Below are positions 38,601-50,200 of a DNA stretch of 64,000 nucleotides, piece by piece. Under the pieces are notes generated by a model. It ran no database searches. It was not told the origin of the DNA and was given only the letters and a program-made list of their open reading frames with translations. The number at the start of each line of letters is the position of its first letter. Position 1 is the stretch's first letter. The stretch is from Tyto alba (Eukaryota; Chordata; Aves; Strigiformes; Tytonidae), in the NCBI RefSeq assembly GCF_018691265.1, contig NW_024881303.1:13633777-13697776 (forward strand). Direction: 5' to 3'. Position numbers and translations under genes: made by a program.

Positions 38601-40259
38601 GAGTTTGTTCTAAATTTGACAGAATTAAAAATCTCATCACTCCTGTCATCAGAAGCCAAAGTTGTACCTCTGATTTTTTTAATGTCCCGCTATTTTTTTT
38701 TTTCCTCTTCTTTACCTAAGGGACAATTTGAGGTGGTTCTCAGGAATGTGTAAACAAGGACAGTGCATTAAGTCAGTAGATATTAATTGTCTAAACTTTA
38801 GATGTAAAGGTGCTTCCTAGGGCAGGAAGCCTGCCCAGAGGTGGGAAAGTCCCATAGAAGGAATTGAATGCTTTTAGGTTGACTGTCTGCTTTTGTGACA
38901 CTTGTGAAAATTAAAAAAAAAAAAAAAACAACAAAACAACCTGAAAGGCAACATCTGAACTGTGAAACTGTTTTTAGAAACACAGAAACTGTGTTTTTAG
39001 AAACAGGTCAGATTCCTTTGAGGAAATACTACTTGTCCATTTGAAGACTGAAACATTCAAATTGGCTTCAAAAGTTTAAGTCTCATAGGATATTATAGTA
39101 TTAAGCTTATCAGTTTTAGGGTGTCAGTCTTCTGAGTTTGCCTCCCTGAGTATGCCTGCCTGCTTTAACTACCCATCAGTCCTTTGCTCTGTTGAAATCT
39201 TACCATCTGTTTTGTGTTGAGCCACTTGAATAAACTATTGCTCCCCTTCGTCTTTGTGTACAGAGCTGCCTTTTGGAACACAATGTTTAGTCAAGCTCCT
39301 TGGCCCACAAATTTCTTCTTCTTATCCAGTTGTCCTGCCCCAAGTGCCCCAGTTGTGCTTGGGTTCTCAAGAGTCCAAAGTCAACATTGTAGAGGCATGG
39401 GCATGCTGAGTTTGTGGTTGAGGGCACATCCAAATATTGCTACATCCCAGTTTTGGTTCAAATACTTAGCGTAGCCTATTTATTCTAATTAAATAAATGA
39501 CATTTCTGCAAAGAAAAAAGAATGGTGAGAGAAAAGGAGCAGGGATCAACTGCTTCAGTCTTCCTTGTGTTCAAAAAACACTAGCATTCCTGTAACATTA
39601 CACTGACTCTGTCACCAGGGACCCAGAGGCCCAGTTTCAAGTTTTTGCACAGTGCTCCAAGAGTCCCAAGCCACAGAGCTATACCCATGACTTAATACTG
39701 CCAACATTAAGCAGATTTTCCGGGGAAATTTTTTCAAGTACTTCTTTACTTTTTTTTTTTTTTTTTTTAAATCTTGTTTTCATCAAGTTGAACAGTCCTA
39801 TTGCCTACCTGAGGGCCAGAGGCTAACACGTGGAATAAATATCAATGAATTATCTTCATCCTACAAGCTAATGACCATGTCAAAATTCCTTCGGTCTCTT
39901 CCTTCTCTGTGTGGGACTTTTAAAAAATATCACTTTCTTTGCTATCCAACCTATCACCTAAATTTTTTGTTGATCATTTTAACAGAGTTTATTTAGATAT
40001 ATTATGTGCATTAAAAATATGATGCAAAATATGAAATTTTGAACTTACACGTTTCTTATAACAATTTCTTATGACAAAAGGACCTGATTTTCAAAATGTT
40101 AATTTATCTTGTTATTTTTTAAAGTTGTTCCAGCTTCCATTTCTTCATGCTGGCATTCAATGGTATAAAGCCTCAGTGAATGTGTAAGGCTTTTTCATAT
40201 CCTTTTAAGATAGGGTATTTTGCTGTATCACTCACTACATAATAAAATAAATGGAAGAA
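32601..40259. other. No gene seen; long AT-rich stretch
   Basis: It contains the longest ATG-started ORF outside simple repeats or transposons with no frame break (plus 33361-33810, 149 codons). I recognise no domain in it and take it as chance. Simple runs are A16 at 38913-38928 and T19 at 39750-39768. A small direct duplication lies at 38964-39006 (listed separately). Nothing else is identified. Confidence 0.45.
38964..39006. repeat. Direct duplication with hairpin potential
   Basis: GAAACTGTTTTTAGAAACAC (38964 on) is followed at once by GAAACTGTGTTTTTAGAAAC (38985 on). Each unit also contains the self-complementary TGTTT-TTAG-AAACA, so either single strand can fold back. Confidence 0.8.
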
Positions 40260-40790
40260 AACTTCTCAGAGCGCGTACTGCCAATTTATCCTAGAATGTC
40301 TCAGCTTGTACTGGCGCACAGCCTGACCACTACAGCAACACGGTGTGCTCGTGGCCTCGCGCAGGCCAGCAGCTCCCCAGCTCCTGCATAGCTCTATCAC
40401 CGACTTGCTGTGTGGCCATATGCAAATAAACCAACCGTCCCACAGCTCAGTTTTCCTTAGTCGCAAGGATGGCAACGCTCATCTCCAGCACGAGAAGACT
40501 GAGACTTGTGGAGACTGAATCCAACTGCAGCGATCTATCAAAGCTTTGATCTTGCAGCTGGGTACGGGGCAGGGTGCTGGCAGCCCAGCTGGTGTGTCTG
40601 TGTGAGTGGGGTCCAAGGCAGGATGGGCGCCACAGGATTTACTCTGGGAAACCTCCTGCCGAAGCCAAGACTGGGTTCCCTGACGTCACTGAGCTGTTCC
40701 TGTTCCTTTACAAGCTAAGCAAGCCCCAGCAAAATAGCTTTTCATGATACCGTGAATATATAACAAGGTCTAAAAATGCAATAGGAAAGC
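40260..40790 (+). promoter_or_regulatory. Candidate promoter/enhancer: CpG-bearing island with CRE and TATA
   Basis: This stretch is visibly GC-richer than its surroundings and holds about 17 CpG dinucleotides between 40270 and 40690, whereas neighbouring DNA is CpG-poor. It includes a POU octamer ATGCAAAT (40420-40427), a perfect palindromic CRE TGACGTCA (40681-40688) and TATATAA (40759-40765) about 70 bp further on. The order CRE then TATA is that of a plus-strand core promoter with a start near 40790. No coding exon follows, so a noncoding transcript, an alternative first exon or an enhancer are the options. The motifs are seen; the function is inferred. Confidence 0.35.
40391..40486 (+). 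mobile_element. MIR SINE core fragment
   Basis: The plus strand reads CTATCACCGACTTGCTGTGT, a diverged GGCCATATGCAAATAAACC, then CACAGCTCAGTTTTCCTTAG and CAACGCTCATCTCC. This follows the MIR core and 3' part ('ccactgacttgctgtgtgaccttgggcaaat...cctcagtttcc...actcatctcc'). The POU octamer at 40420-40427 arose within it by substitution of the 'gggcaaat' text. Confidence 0.78.
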
Positions 40791-41243
40791 TCACTTTATG
40801 ATCATTGTTAATGATTTATCTAGCATCAAGATATATTTTCCACACTAGTATTTAATACTACTTTCAAATAGATACACTGAATATCCAAATTGATCATATC
40901 TGTGCTACAATATTAATAATATTAGGATCCAAAACTTAATCCAATACCTTTTATTGCTTCTGCAAAATGCAAACATTCATTTACCACACGTTGTATATGA
41001 TTTGGATTTGCATGTAATAATAAATCAGTTTTCCTAGACATCTAAGTGACACCAAATGAAGAACATAAATAATATGATCAATTTGACAGAGCATATTTCA
41101 GCAAGAATTTATTTTTTGAATAGTGTTATGAGCCTGAGCTCATTTGTGCCTGGATTTATTTTTTTTTTTTCTGAAAGATAACCAGAATTCTGCCCATACA
41201 CTTAAGATCAAAGGTATCATTCCAATTAATGTAGGAAAGTCCA

Positions 41244-41568
41244 TTTCTCTTTCTCCTTTTTCTCCTTTTTTTTCCCTTTTTTTTTCTCCTTTTTCTCTTT
41301 TTTTCTTTTTCTTTTTCTTTTTCTTTTTCTTTTTCTTTTTCTTTTTCTTTTTCTTTTTCTTTTTCTTTTTCTTTTTCTTTTTCTTTTTCTTTTTCTTTTT
41401 CTTTTTCTTTTTCTTTTTCTTTTTCTTTTTCTTTTTCTTTTTCTTTTTCTTTTTCTTTTTCTTTTTTCTTTTTCTTTTTCTTTTTCTTTTTCTTTTTCTT
41501 TTTCTTTTTCTTTTTCTTTTTCTTTTTCTTTTTCTTTTTCTTTTTCTTTTTCTTTTTCTTTCTTTTCT
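41244..41568. repeat. Giant (CTTTTT)n pyrimidine microsatellite
   Basis: For 325 bp the plus strand has no purine. A regular 6-bp CTTTTT array runs 41305 to about 41561 (about 43 units), broken once by an extra T at 41462-41467 that shifts the phase. Irregular C/T sequence flanks it and continues with two or three G to about 41622. The minus strand is (AAAAAG)n. Mirror symmetry makes triplex (H-DNA) formation plausible. The 162-codon plus and 134-codon minus ORFs across it are artefacts of the repeat (poly-Phe/Leu and Lys-Glu/Lys-Arg). Confidence 0.97.
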
Positions 41569-41622
41569 GTTTCTTTTTCTTTTTCCTTCTCCTTTTCCTT
41601 TTCCTTTCTTTGTTCTTCCCCC

Positions 41623-44600
41623 CTACCCATAATTATTGTTTTCTGTACAGAAAGAAATAAATTTCTAAAATCTGTTGTTTACTTGCTTATTGAAAAAGAC
41701 AAACTAATAATGCTTTTGAATTTTTCTACCCCAAGAAAGAATAAAGTTGCAACTGAGCATCTGCTACAACAGGTTTTATATTTTACAAGATTTAATCTGT
41801 AGGGATGAGTTAATGTTTCTGGGGAGTAGCATCACAATACTAGTTAAAATGTGTCTCTCCTATAAATATGAGCTCAGATTGTTAAAAACAAAGTATGACT
41901 ACTAAGGCAGTTAGTTAGTTTGGCTCCCAAAAGCAACAAATAATAGCTCCTTCAAAACTATCTCCTTTAAGTGGATGAGATTCTTGGAAATACTATGGCA
42001 TACTTCATAATAGCTCATTACAAACATAGGTCTGGAGACTTACTCCTGCCAATAACTGAAGATGCTAGAACACAGCAAATTACTCCTTGTACATACCCTT
42101 GTTGGTTCCTGGAATGATTGTTTCTTCTTGTTTTAATATCGATACACACCATCATTAGCCATAGAAAATGGGTGTGGCAACACTATTTCTGGAATACACT
42201 TAGGATGGTATAAAACCAAAGCAGGACTAGAATCTGAATTTGAATTCAGCACTACAAAAATCTAACATAATGTCATTTCAAGATTTAAACAGCCAGCTAG
42301 CAGAGCACTATCTCTATGACCAGGTATAAGTAACATCCATTGCCTTAAATGTAATGGTCTCTTTTTGTGTTTTGTTTTTATTGTACTGCAGAAGGAACAA
42401 GGCCCTCAAGAATCTATTAATTTATGGACTCTTTGTTTAGAGGATCTTGCTTGAAAGTACTTGATAAAGAAAACTCATATCTGAGTGTATGTATACTATG
42501 AAGGACTGTCAAATGTCAGTAAAGTCTGCTAGAAATATTAAGTATCATCAGAGATTATTCTATTTTTGAATGTGGGAGCTGGGGAAGTTCAAAGGGAAAT
42601 CTTACACTGTGTGCAAAGGACACATACAAACTCCTAGCCTCTTTTTTTTTGGTATGTCTGCAACTTCAAAATATCTAATGTAATTTCTGGAAAGTTTTTA
42701 TGAAAAAAAGTAAAATGTGTATTCTTAAATGTCAAGGAATGCATAAGCTAATTTGTAAAGTCACATGGGTTTCATTTTGCCCTCAGATACAGTCTTCCAT
42801 TCCTCTGTGTTTAGAAGAATTGGACCCATCTGTTTTTACCAGTAGGAGAAAGACAAATGGAACAGTTTTTCAAAAACTGAAAACCATCCTAAGATACACA
42901 GGTCAACTTAGACTAGAACTAAAACAACAACAGCAATATCAACACCAACCACCACAGTCTTCCAGTCCTTTGACTGGTACTTATCTGACCAATAATGGCC
43001 AAAAGCCATCTATCATTGCTTAAACTACATGATGATAAAACCAGAGTCTGGAAAATATCGTTACTTGATCTATTTGGTAAACTTTCAAATATTTCTTTCA
43101 GAAGATTTGCCAGGCAAACAGCATAGTATAAAATTTAGTTTTATTTAATTTGTCTTTTATTGCTTTTGAATTTAACTTTCAGAAAAAGACATGATTAAAG
43201 AGCTACAGCTGAGTGAAGGTACAAAGCTTCCATTGCAGAAAGCTGAGTGACTCTGAGTCTGTAGATCATGGTTTTGTAGGTGCATTTTAGTCCAGAAAAT
43301 TGTGCTGCAGGGGTGTTTAGTGGTTTTAGACCTGTGTCTGAAATGAGCTGGATAGGGTGAATGCAATACCTTACTTAACTTTTTCCTTTGTTACGGCTGC
43401 TTTTGTTTGTGTCAAGGCCAAAATATCGGTACATCCAGACAGGGAGACCATCCATTACTTTTAAAAGGGATATCACATTATTCATTCTTTAGTTGCCAGA
43501 ATAAAAGAAAGGCTGAGTCAACAAACCAGTGCTTTGCAGAGACACTAAATAATGAAACTTGTAATTGAGATTTGTTTTCGTTGTGGAATTCAATCAAAAG
43601 AAATCCAGTCTTTAAGTGAGACCTATCCACTTCTATAAAGTTTCTTCCTACAAAAAATATTTTCTTTTGGATTGTCAGAAGATTTCACTGTCTTGCAAAC
43701 CTGAAATAGGAAATCACGCATTTGTCCTCATTTTAGATTTCTCCTGTAAAAAAAAAAAAAAAAAAAAAAAAAGCCATTTATTAATCCAGATCTTTAATTT
43801 TATATGTATGACTCAGGTAAAGAGCATGAAATAACATTTCTGGACACATTTCACTAGTGGATCTAAGAACAGCAAATGTTTGCTACCTGTGAAAGCTGCT
43901 ATGTTTATTCCAGAGTTTTGCTGAGTAGCATGCAGGATTGGGATGTGCAATGTGTCATCACTTTCTGAGCTGCTGGTGAAGCTTCAGAAGAGGAAGCTTC
44001 CCAGCTGAGTGGGAGGTACTGCAAAGAGGTTTTCTCTGGGCTTTAGGCAGGACAGGGTGAGGCTTTGAAGCAGAAGGAAATGAAAGATCACCTCAGAAAA
44101 TTGGAGTGGAAACCCATCATCTCCAACATGGAGATCACAGCTTGAAAACTATATTTCTTTCATATTTGGTAAAATCTAGGAAAAGAACAAAGGACTGATA
44201 GGGATTAATATGGTAGGGATATGACAGCATTTTCTTCACAAGGGTAGATTTGAGGAGTGACTGAATCTAAAGCCTTGTTGTTATAGGTATCTTCATTTCC
44301 CAAAGTCCTGTCTGAAAAGAAAGGCATGTGTAAGTGAGCTCAAGAAACACCAATCTGCATTTACGCAGCACCTTTAAAATCAAAGGTTCCCAAGACTCTT
44401 TAGCATCTTGAATGGCAAAGATTTCAAACACTTCTAAAATGCAGAAAGATAAGTGGCAAATACATTTGCAAAATAGCTGCAGTCTTTCTAAAGGAACTGC
44501 AGCTAGGATATGCCCAGGCTTCAGTTGTTTAGAGATTGTTTTCTTCCTTTTTTTTTTTTTTTTTTAACCGAAGAAACAGTGTGTGTATAGGCAAATATCT

Positions 44601-45890
44601 TGAAGTGTAATCCCAACACGTGGCATATAGGATAGACAAATTATTTATAATAAGTAAAAGCTGACTCATTAATATGAATTTCTGTATTTTATTTGCTCAA
44701 GAAATTATTTTTTAAGTACCAGGAGAGGACACAGTAATTGTCACAGTATTTACTGTAGCTGAAGAAAAAAAGTTTTTTGATTACTCATGATGAAATTATG
44801 ATAGGATTTTTTTTTTGAAAAAATGTGAAAGTATATAAAAATAAATGACTGTTTTAAAAGAAAAAAAAAGTACATGTTATCATTTCATGACAGCAACTTA
44901 AAACAGTTCTGCTTTCTGAAGTTCTCTCTGAAAAATAATACAACTTCATAAGAGAAAAGCTGTGTGTAGTCAACAATGTCACAACATTTTTCAAAATGTA
45001 AAGGCAATGACTAAGTGAAAAAGGCATGTTTTTCTCTGTGCTCAATAATGCCTCAACCTGCGTAAATATAAAAATGTACCAGTGATTTTTTGTTATTACA
45101 CAGTTGAAAGAAAAAGAATCAGTTGTATAGATGATAATTTTCAAGATGGGAAGGAAACTGCAACAGGAATATGGTAGTATAAAAGTGTTCTGCCATCATT
45201 AGTTAGAAATTTGACAATGTATCAGCTTTTGCATAAAGGTAAAAAATAGTCTTGGATACAATAAAATGTAAGACTGCAATAATTGAAGGTTAAGTTAATG
45301 ACAAATTCTTTGCTCAAAAATATAAATACAAAGTACAGGAGCATCGTTGTAAACTAGAAAGGGATTTCACTCAGTAGCGTATCCAAGCTTATAAGTATCT
45401 TCATGTTTTGATTCTTGCCACTGTCTCTGGACTCTGGATAAAAAAAAAAAAAAAAAAAAAAAGGACCTTTCTGGAAATCATAAATATCACTGAGAGACTG
45501 AAGCCTCAAAAAAGGTTAAATACAGTTTATCTGTATGAGGGACTGTGCATAGAAAGTTTAGGTAGCACATTTGGATGCTTCTAGAATATTATACCATAAA
45601 TATTTAAACATTCTTCCTTCCAATTTTAGTGCTTTCAATTACTAAAACCTTCTGGGGTTCTTCATCTCTCTTCTTACCTCAAAGCTGTAATCAAAAGAAG
45701 GTTCTCCTTATGTAGATAAACATGCAAGCGTAAGTTGTTTGATACTGATTCTGATGTGGCTGAGCTACAGATTAAAATTAATTTAAGCCATGCACAACAA
45801 AGAGTTTAATGAATTGATTTAAAACAATTACATATGGAAATTATTCAGACCAATAGCATAATTTCAAAAGTACATTCAAGTGTCTAATAA
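41623..45890. other. No gene seen
   Basis: This is AT-rich DNA with poly(A)/poly(T) runs: A25 at 43748-43772, T18 at 44548-44565 and A23 at 45440-45462. None is preceded by a recognisable retrocopy or AATAAA-terminated transcript. The sequence near 44351-44400 (GCAGCACCTTTAAAATCAAA) hints at an old SINE or LINE tail but is too diverged to call. Confidence 0.45.
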
Positions 45891-45930
45891 TTTAATTGCA
45901 TGCTTGAGGGTTTAATTGCATGCTTGAGGG
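45891..45930. repeat. Perfect 20-bp tandem duplication
   Basis: TTTAATTGCATGCTTGAGGG occurs twice with no spacer and no mismatch (45891-45910 and 45911-45930). The exact identity implies a recent duplication or a sequencing or assembly echo. The unit contains the palindrome TTGCATGC/GCATGC. Confidence 0.95.
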
Positions 45931-48900
45931 TGTTTGAAACAGCAGAAAAAAAATACTTATGTGCTAACGAAACCGATGCATCCTGTAAAGCACTGCCTTC
46001 CTTTTTTTTTGTGCTTGTTCCACACTCCCACTCTAGGAAGAGAGCCATGCTGTTTTGGTGATGCTCCATAGTCAGAAGGGACTTGTACCCATACAGAACC
46101 TTCCCAAGACTGGGTCTTTATTTCATAATTGTAACAAAAGAATAAAGACATGAAACAGGTACTGTTAGTGAAACAACAGCATTGAGAATACACAGTAGCG
46201 ATTAAAGCCTCCACAGATGGATTTAGAGATTGATAAATAGTTCAGAAAGCAAAGATATTTAATGCAGAACAATGGGTAATAAAACACTATGGGCATTAGA
46301 AATATCAAATCAGCTCACAGGGCAGCCAGTCAGAGCATCATGAACTTGTATAACTATCACAAATGTGTCTTCCAGCAACTTGATTCAGAAACAACTTCTG
46401 AACTGTCAAGCAACATGAAAATGGACCAAAGGGATTTGCAGAATGAAAAAGTAATAGAGGTAGCTCCCAAGTAGTAGTTGTGAATCACGTTTGATTGACA
46501 CCACTGCCTCTAGCAAGGAATTTTAGGTTCTGTTAATGTCTTTTAATGAACTAAAGTATATAAAAATATTCTTTGGGAAACCACGAGGATACAGTAACTG
46601 GTTCTGGGGAATAGTACACTGACTCATCTCCCACTGAAGTCAATGGAAAAAATCCAATTGATTTCAACAGGTTAGACCAACTTCATGCCTAAAACAAACA
46701 AAAACTTTGACAGGTTTTCATGGATCATGAGATAAAAATATCCCAAGTGTACTTGATTGTGTCTTTGGACTTCTCTGCGTGTGACAGAAGGTTTTTTTGG
46801 CTTTAAAACACCAGGGCTAGACCCTTATATTTAACCTGGAACAGCTTACACTAGTTGCTCTAAATGTCCCCCCTTCCCTCCCCTGCATGTTGGCCAACAT
46901 TTTGTGACACTGAAAATTATTTGTGGAGAAGGGCGGCATGCCCTGAGTGTCTCCCACGCTTACCGAGAACACAAAGCTCCACTGAAACCTCCTTTTGTGT
47001 TTGTTCTCAGAATTAAAAACCTATTAATCAAAATTATCTTCTGTAATAATAAAAGGAGCCATCATCTGGCTAAAAATAAAACACTGGAAACAAAACATAA
47101 GAACTGCAAGCTTTAATTAGAAACACAGAACATTGAACATGCCTGATTCAAACCTTTGGCTTGTGTTCCTGTCTTGAAAATAGCATAGCAAATCTTGGCT
47201 AAATGCTGGATTTATTCTGGTCAGGCATCAGGAGCACCCGGGCTCCTCAGCACTGCTCAGCCCCCAGCCCAGGGCAGCCTTGGGAAGTCCTTTGCCCAGG
47301 CTGCCCTTGCCCACAAACAGGAGGGCAAAGCTTCTTGCTTTGGTCGGTCCTCCCCAGACACTGCACGGAGCTTCCCATCAGCTAGAAGGGCAGCCTAGAT
47401 TTGCCTAGTCTTGAGTCGGCTCTTTTAGATACTTTTGGAGTTAGGAAAGTGGCTCTAATCTTCTCTTCAGCCAGTTTTTCATGTGGTCAATGAGAACAAG
47501 TGAGGCAAAAAGCTGCTATATTTAGTAGGAAGCTACTGTCCTTTTTAATCAGAATTGCAGGAATTTTGACTCAACAGTTGTGGCAGGGCAATCTGTAAAA
47601 TAGTCCTGTCATGACAGAGTTCAGAACTTCCTGTTCTAGGGGGAAAAACTTAATGTATCTTTTCCTCTGACTTTACCTTGCTGAAGATCAGACCAGATGC
47701 CATATCTTTCTAAGATATCGGATATTTCTATGCATTTCATTGCACTAGAATATAAATCATAGAGAAACGCTGCTTCCAAGATGGGAATTTTCTGGGGCTG
47801 GGACTGCCTTTTACTTCTCTGTCTGTGTAGCGACAAACTCAATGAGATACTCATCACTGAACAGAGGGTCTACTAAAGCACTACCATAATACAAGTAAAT
47901 AATAATTGAAAAACTATTTTTTCATTAGTGTATATATGGTGTTTTTTTTTTTTTTTCCCCTTTATCATGGGCATCTAGTTTCATTGCAATAGAAAGAAAT
48001 ATAGGTAATAAAATATGACAATTAAAAATGATAAAATTCTGTATTAGATTTTTTCCTAAGTTCTTGAGGTGTCTCAAGAATGAATTTGATGTTTTTTCAT
48101 GTTGGCCTTGAACTGCCAAGCATTTTAGAGGCAGTACTCTCATGCTTAATTGTTAGGATTGGAATCTAAATCAGTTTTACTTTGAAGTGTCTTGCATTTC
48201 TTATACATACATATGAGTCTAGTACACAGAACTGATGAGAGTGCACCTTTTATGTAACCTTTGCAAACACTAATCTTTTCCTAGAATGCCACTGAACTGG
48301 TAAAGAGGGATACAGTTACCTTTCACGGTACTTATGAACAATTGTGTGTTATAAACCTTTATGTAGCCACATAATTGTTGACATCTGCTGACACTCAAAC
48401 TATTATGAAATTCTATTTTAGATTCATTTGTGACTTCTTTCCACCTTTCTGATTAACTCTTGTATCTGTCAGATATGTTTTGCACTGCAACATGGTGGTC
48501 TGGAGAGGAAAGGTTTTAAAATAGACATAGGGCCCAGCTATTTGCTGGTGACCTAGCATAGCACTACTGAAACCTAAGGCTGCTGTAAGGCAGCGTGTGA
48601 ACAAAAATCTTTTGCGATGTTGGCAGATAGACGGTTCTGGCAGCGGTTGTGGTAGCCTGGGTTAGCCAAGGCTGTGTGCCAGCCATGGTCCCCAGACACA
48701 AAGGTCTGATCTTACTTCCCCCAAAGTGAGCTCGGGTTCTGTAGGCATGCACACAGACTGCATACATATGTAAGGACAAAGGAAAAATCTCTCCTCCTGC
48801 TCTCTGAAATAAATGAGAAAAACTCTAATTAATCTAAAAGGCAGTAAAAATTGTTCTGTGGTTTCAAAGAAAAATAAAATACGAAATAATTTCTAAAACT

Positions 48901-49130
48901 GAGCTAAAAAATACATCAAGAGACAAAACTGAATGCATTAAGAGGACTTTGAGTACCAGATATTCAGAAAAGAATTGATTCTAAAGTAGAAATAGAAAAT
49001 ATTAATAAGGATTAATGTAGAAAATGGTATAAATTTCTGGTAATAAAAGAAGCAATAACTAATGTGAAATATGAATTTTAAAAAGGACATGAAAAGTATC
49101 AATAAAAGATAAATAAGTAAAATAAAAGGT
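45931..49130. other. No gene seen; one old repeat and a GC-richer patch
   Basis: It contains the old repeat at 46628-46670 and a GC-rich patch at about 47225-47395 with overlapping short plus ORFs (47195-47398, 47203-47385) but no recognisable product, CpG cluster or repeat. The rest is AT-rich. Confidence 0.45.
46628..46670. repeat. Ancient dispersed repeat fragment (CATTGACTTCAATGG type)
   Basis: CTCCCACTGAAGTCAATGG followed by AAAAAATCCAATTGATTTCA is a recognisable decayed copy of the same palindrome-like sauropsid repeat as at 28061 and 29391. Confidence 0.55.
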
Positions 49131-49338
49131 GATGATAAATTTTGTGGAAAGAATAAGAAACCAGACCAAAATAAAGATCAGGCTAATGAAGATACAGGCG
49201 ATATGTGTGTTCAAATCAGCAGAGACCAGTAAAATTAATCTCAAAGTATTTAAAGCTCTGTCAAAAGCAATCTGTGAAAAATTCATGAAAAATTTCCTGA
49301 AACTGGAAAAGGGCAAAGACATTGTCCATCTCACTGGC
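49130..49338 (+). mobile_element. Old CR1, sense, RT upstream segment
   Basis: The plus strand has AAATCAGCAGAGACCAGTAA, then CTCAAAGTATTTAAAGCTCT, AAAGCAATCTGTGAAAAATT and CTGGAAAAGGGCAAAGACAT, ending TGTCCATCT. This is the order of CR1 ORF2 upstream of the palm domain ('...ggtatttaaagagctggc...gcaatctctgaacc...gactggaaaagggcaaatatagtgcccatct'). It is the left part of one old element; the right part resumes at about 49715. Confidence 0.75.
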
Positions 49339-49384
49339 TACTTAGCTTGAATTTGCCTCCTAGAAAATCTGGGGGCATATTATT

Positions 49385-49705
49385 AAATAACCAATACATA
49401 TGTCAGGACTGGTCTTTTCAGAGTTACACCAAAGGTCCATTGAGCTCTTCGTCTTTAACCTTGCAAAGGCCAATAATAGGTACCTTAGGAAGAGAATAAA
49501 TATAGTGAATATATACAATAAAAGTTTTCCGGGATACTCTTCCAACCTTCAGCAATTTGTGGCTCAGGTATTCCTCTGTGTTTAGTAGCCCTCAGTGGAT
49601 TTACCTCTCATTATGGTGTCTGGTTTCCTCTTGGATGCCTGTAGGCTTTTAGTGTGCACACAATCCTGAAGCAAGGAGTTCCACATCTGAAGTACAGGTT
49701 CTGTC
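49385..49705 (-). mobile_element. Old CR1 3' UTR fragment, antisense, inside another CR1
   Basis: The plus strand reads GTCAGGACTGGTC, ACACCAAAGGTCCATTGAG, AAAGGCCAATAATAGGTACC, GGGATACTCTTCCAACCTTC, AGCAATTTGTGGCTCAGGTA and GCAAGGAGTTCCACATCTG. This is close, in order, to the antisense 3' region of an amniote CR1 ('aggactggtc ... accaaaggtccatctag ... ggccaataacaggtgcc ... atactctcccagcctccaacaatttgtggctcag ... ggcaaggagttccacag'). It lies between two halves of a sense CR1 and so was inserted into it. Confidence 0.85.
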
Positions 49706-49714
49706 AGGAGCCAT

Positions 49715-50200
49715 ATAAAAAGGGGAAAGAGCAAGCCAAAATGCATTCAACAGATTGATAAGAATGTCAGAAAGCCATTCCTGTTTCATTTGCTGACAGA
49801 ATTGTTCCAGTGATTGAGGAAAAAGTAGATGGGATAATATACAGTAATTTCAGAAAGTGCTGGATATTGCCCATGTGACTTTTCCATAAATAAAGTAAGG
49901 AAATACACAAAGTCTACACAGAGCTGAAAAAATAACTATACATTGCTTGCTGACAAAATAGGGAAGGAGTTCTGATAGGAGCCTGTAAGGCTACTGGGTC
50001 TATATGACATTTTTATTAAGACGAAGGATGCTACACATATTGGAGGACTGTATAGCACTCTTGTAAATGTTGCTTGTGACATAGAGGGAGAAGGAATTGC
50101 AAGTGTCAATGGGTGTGCTGGTATCAAATGTAAGAATGTGAAAAACAGTTTCATAATGCTGCAATGGAAATTAAGGTCTAAGTAAGGGCTTGGGGACAGA
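49715..50200 (+). mobile_element. Old CR1, sense, RT palm segment
   Basis: After the antisense insert the sense CR1 continues with ATAAAAAGGGGAAAGAG, GCATTCAACAGATTGATAAG, CATTTGCTGACAGAATTGTT and AATATACAGTAATTTCAG. It then has the decayed 'KAFDTVSHD' region at about 49850-49885 and the catalytic loop at 50069-50080, where GTTGCTTGTGAC (VACD) stands for FADD. About 150 bp of the consensus between the AAAAAGGGGAAAGAG segment and the GCATTC segment is missing. Stops and frameshifts throughout make it a pseudogene. Confidence 0.8.

Noticed and set aside
41144..41632. 162-codon plus ORF and 134-codon minus Lys-Glu/Lys-Arg ORF
   Set aside because: Both are translations of the (CTTTTT)n array.
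43748..43772. A25 run (also A23 at 45440-45462) as a possible retrocopy poly(A) tail
   Set aside because: No AATAAA or recognisable gene body precedes either run and no flanking duplication was found.
47195..47398. GC-rich patch with overlapping plus ORFs
   Set aside because: No CpG cluster, splice sites or product was recognised. The composition alone is weak evidence.
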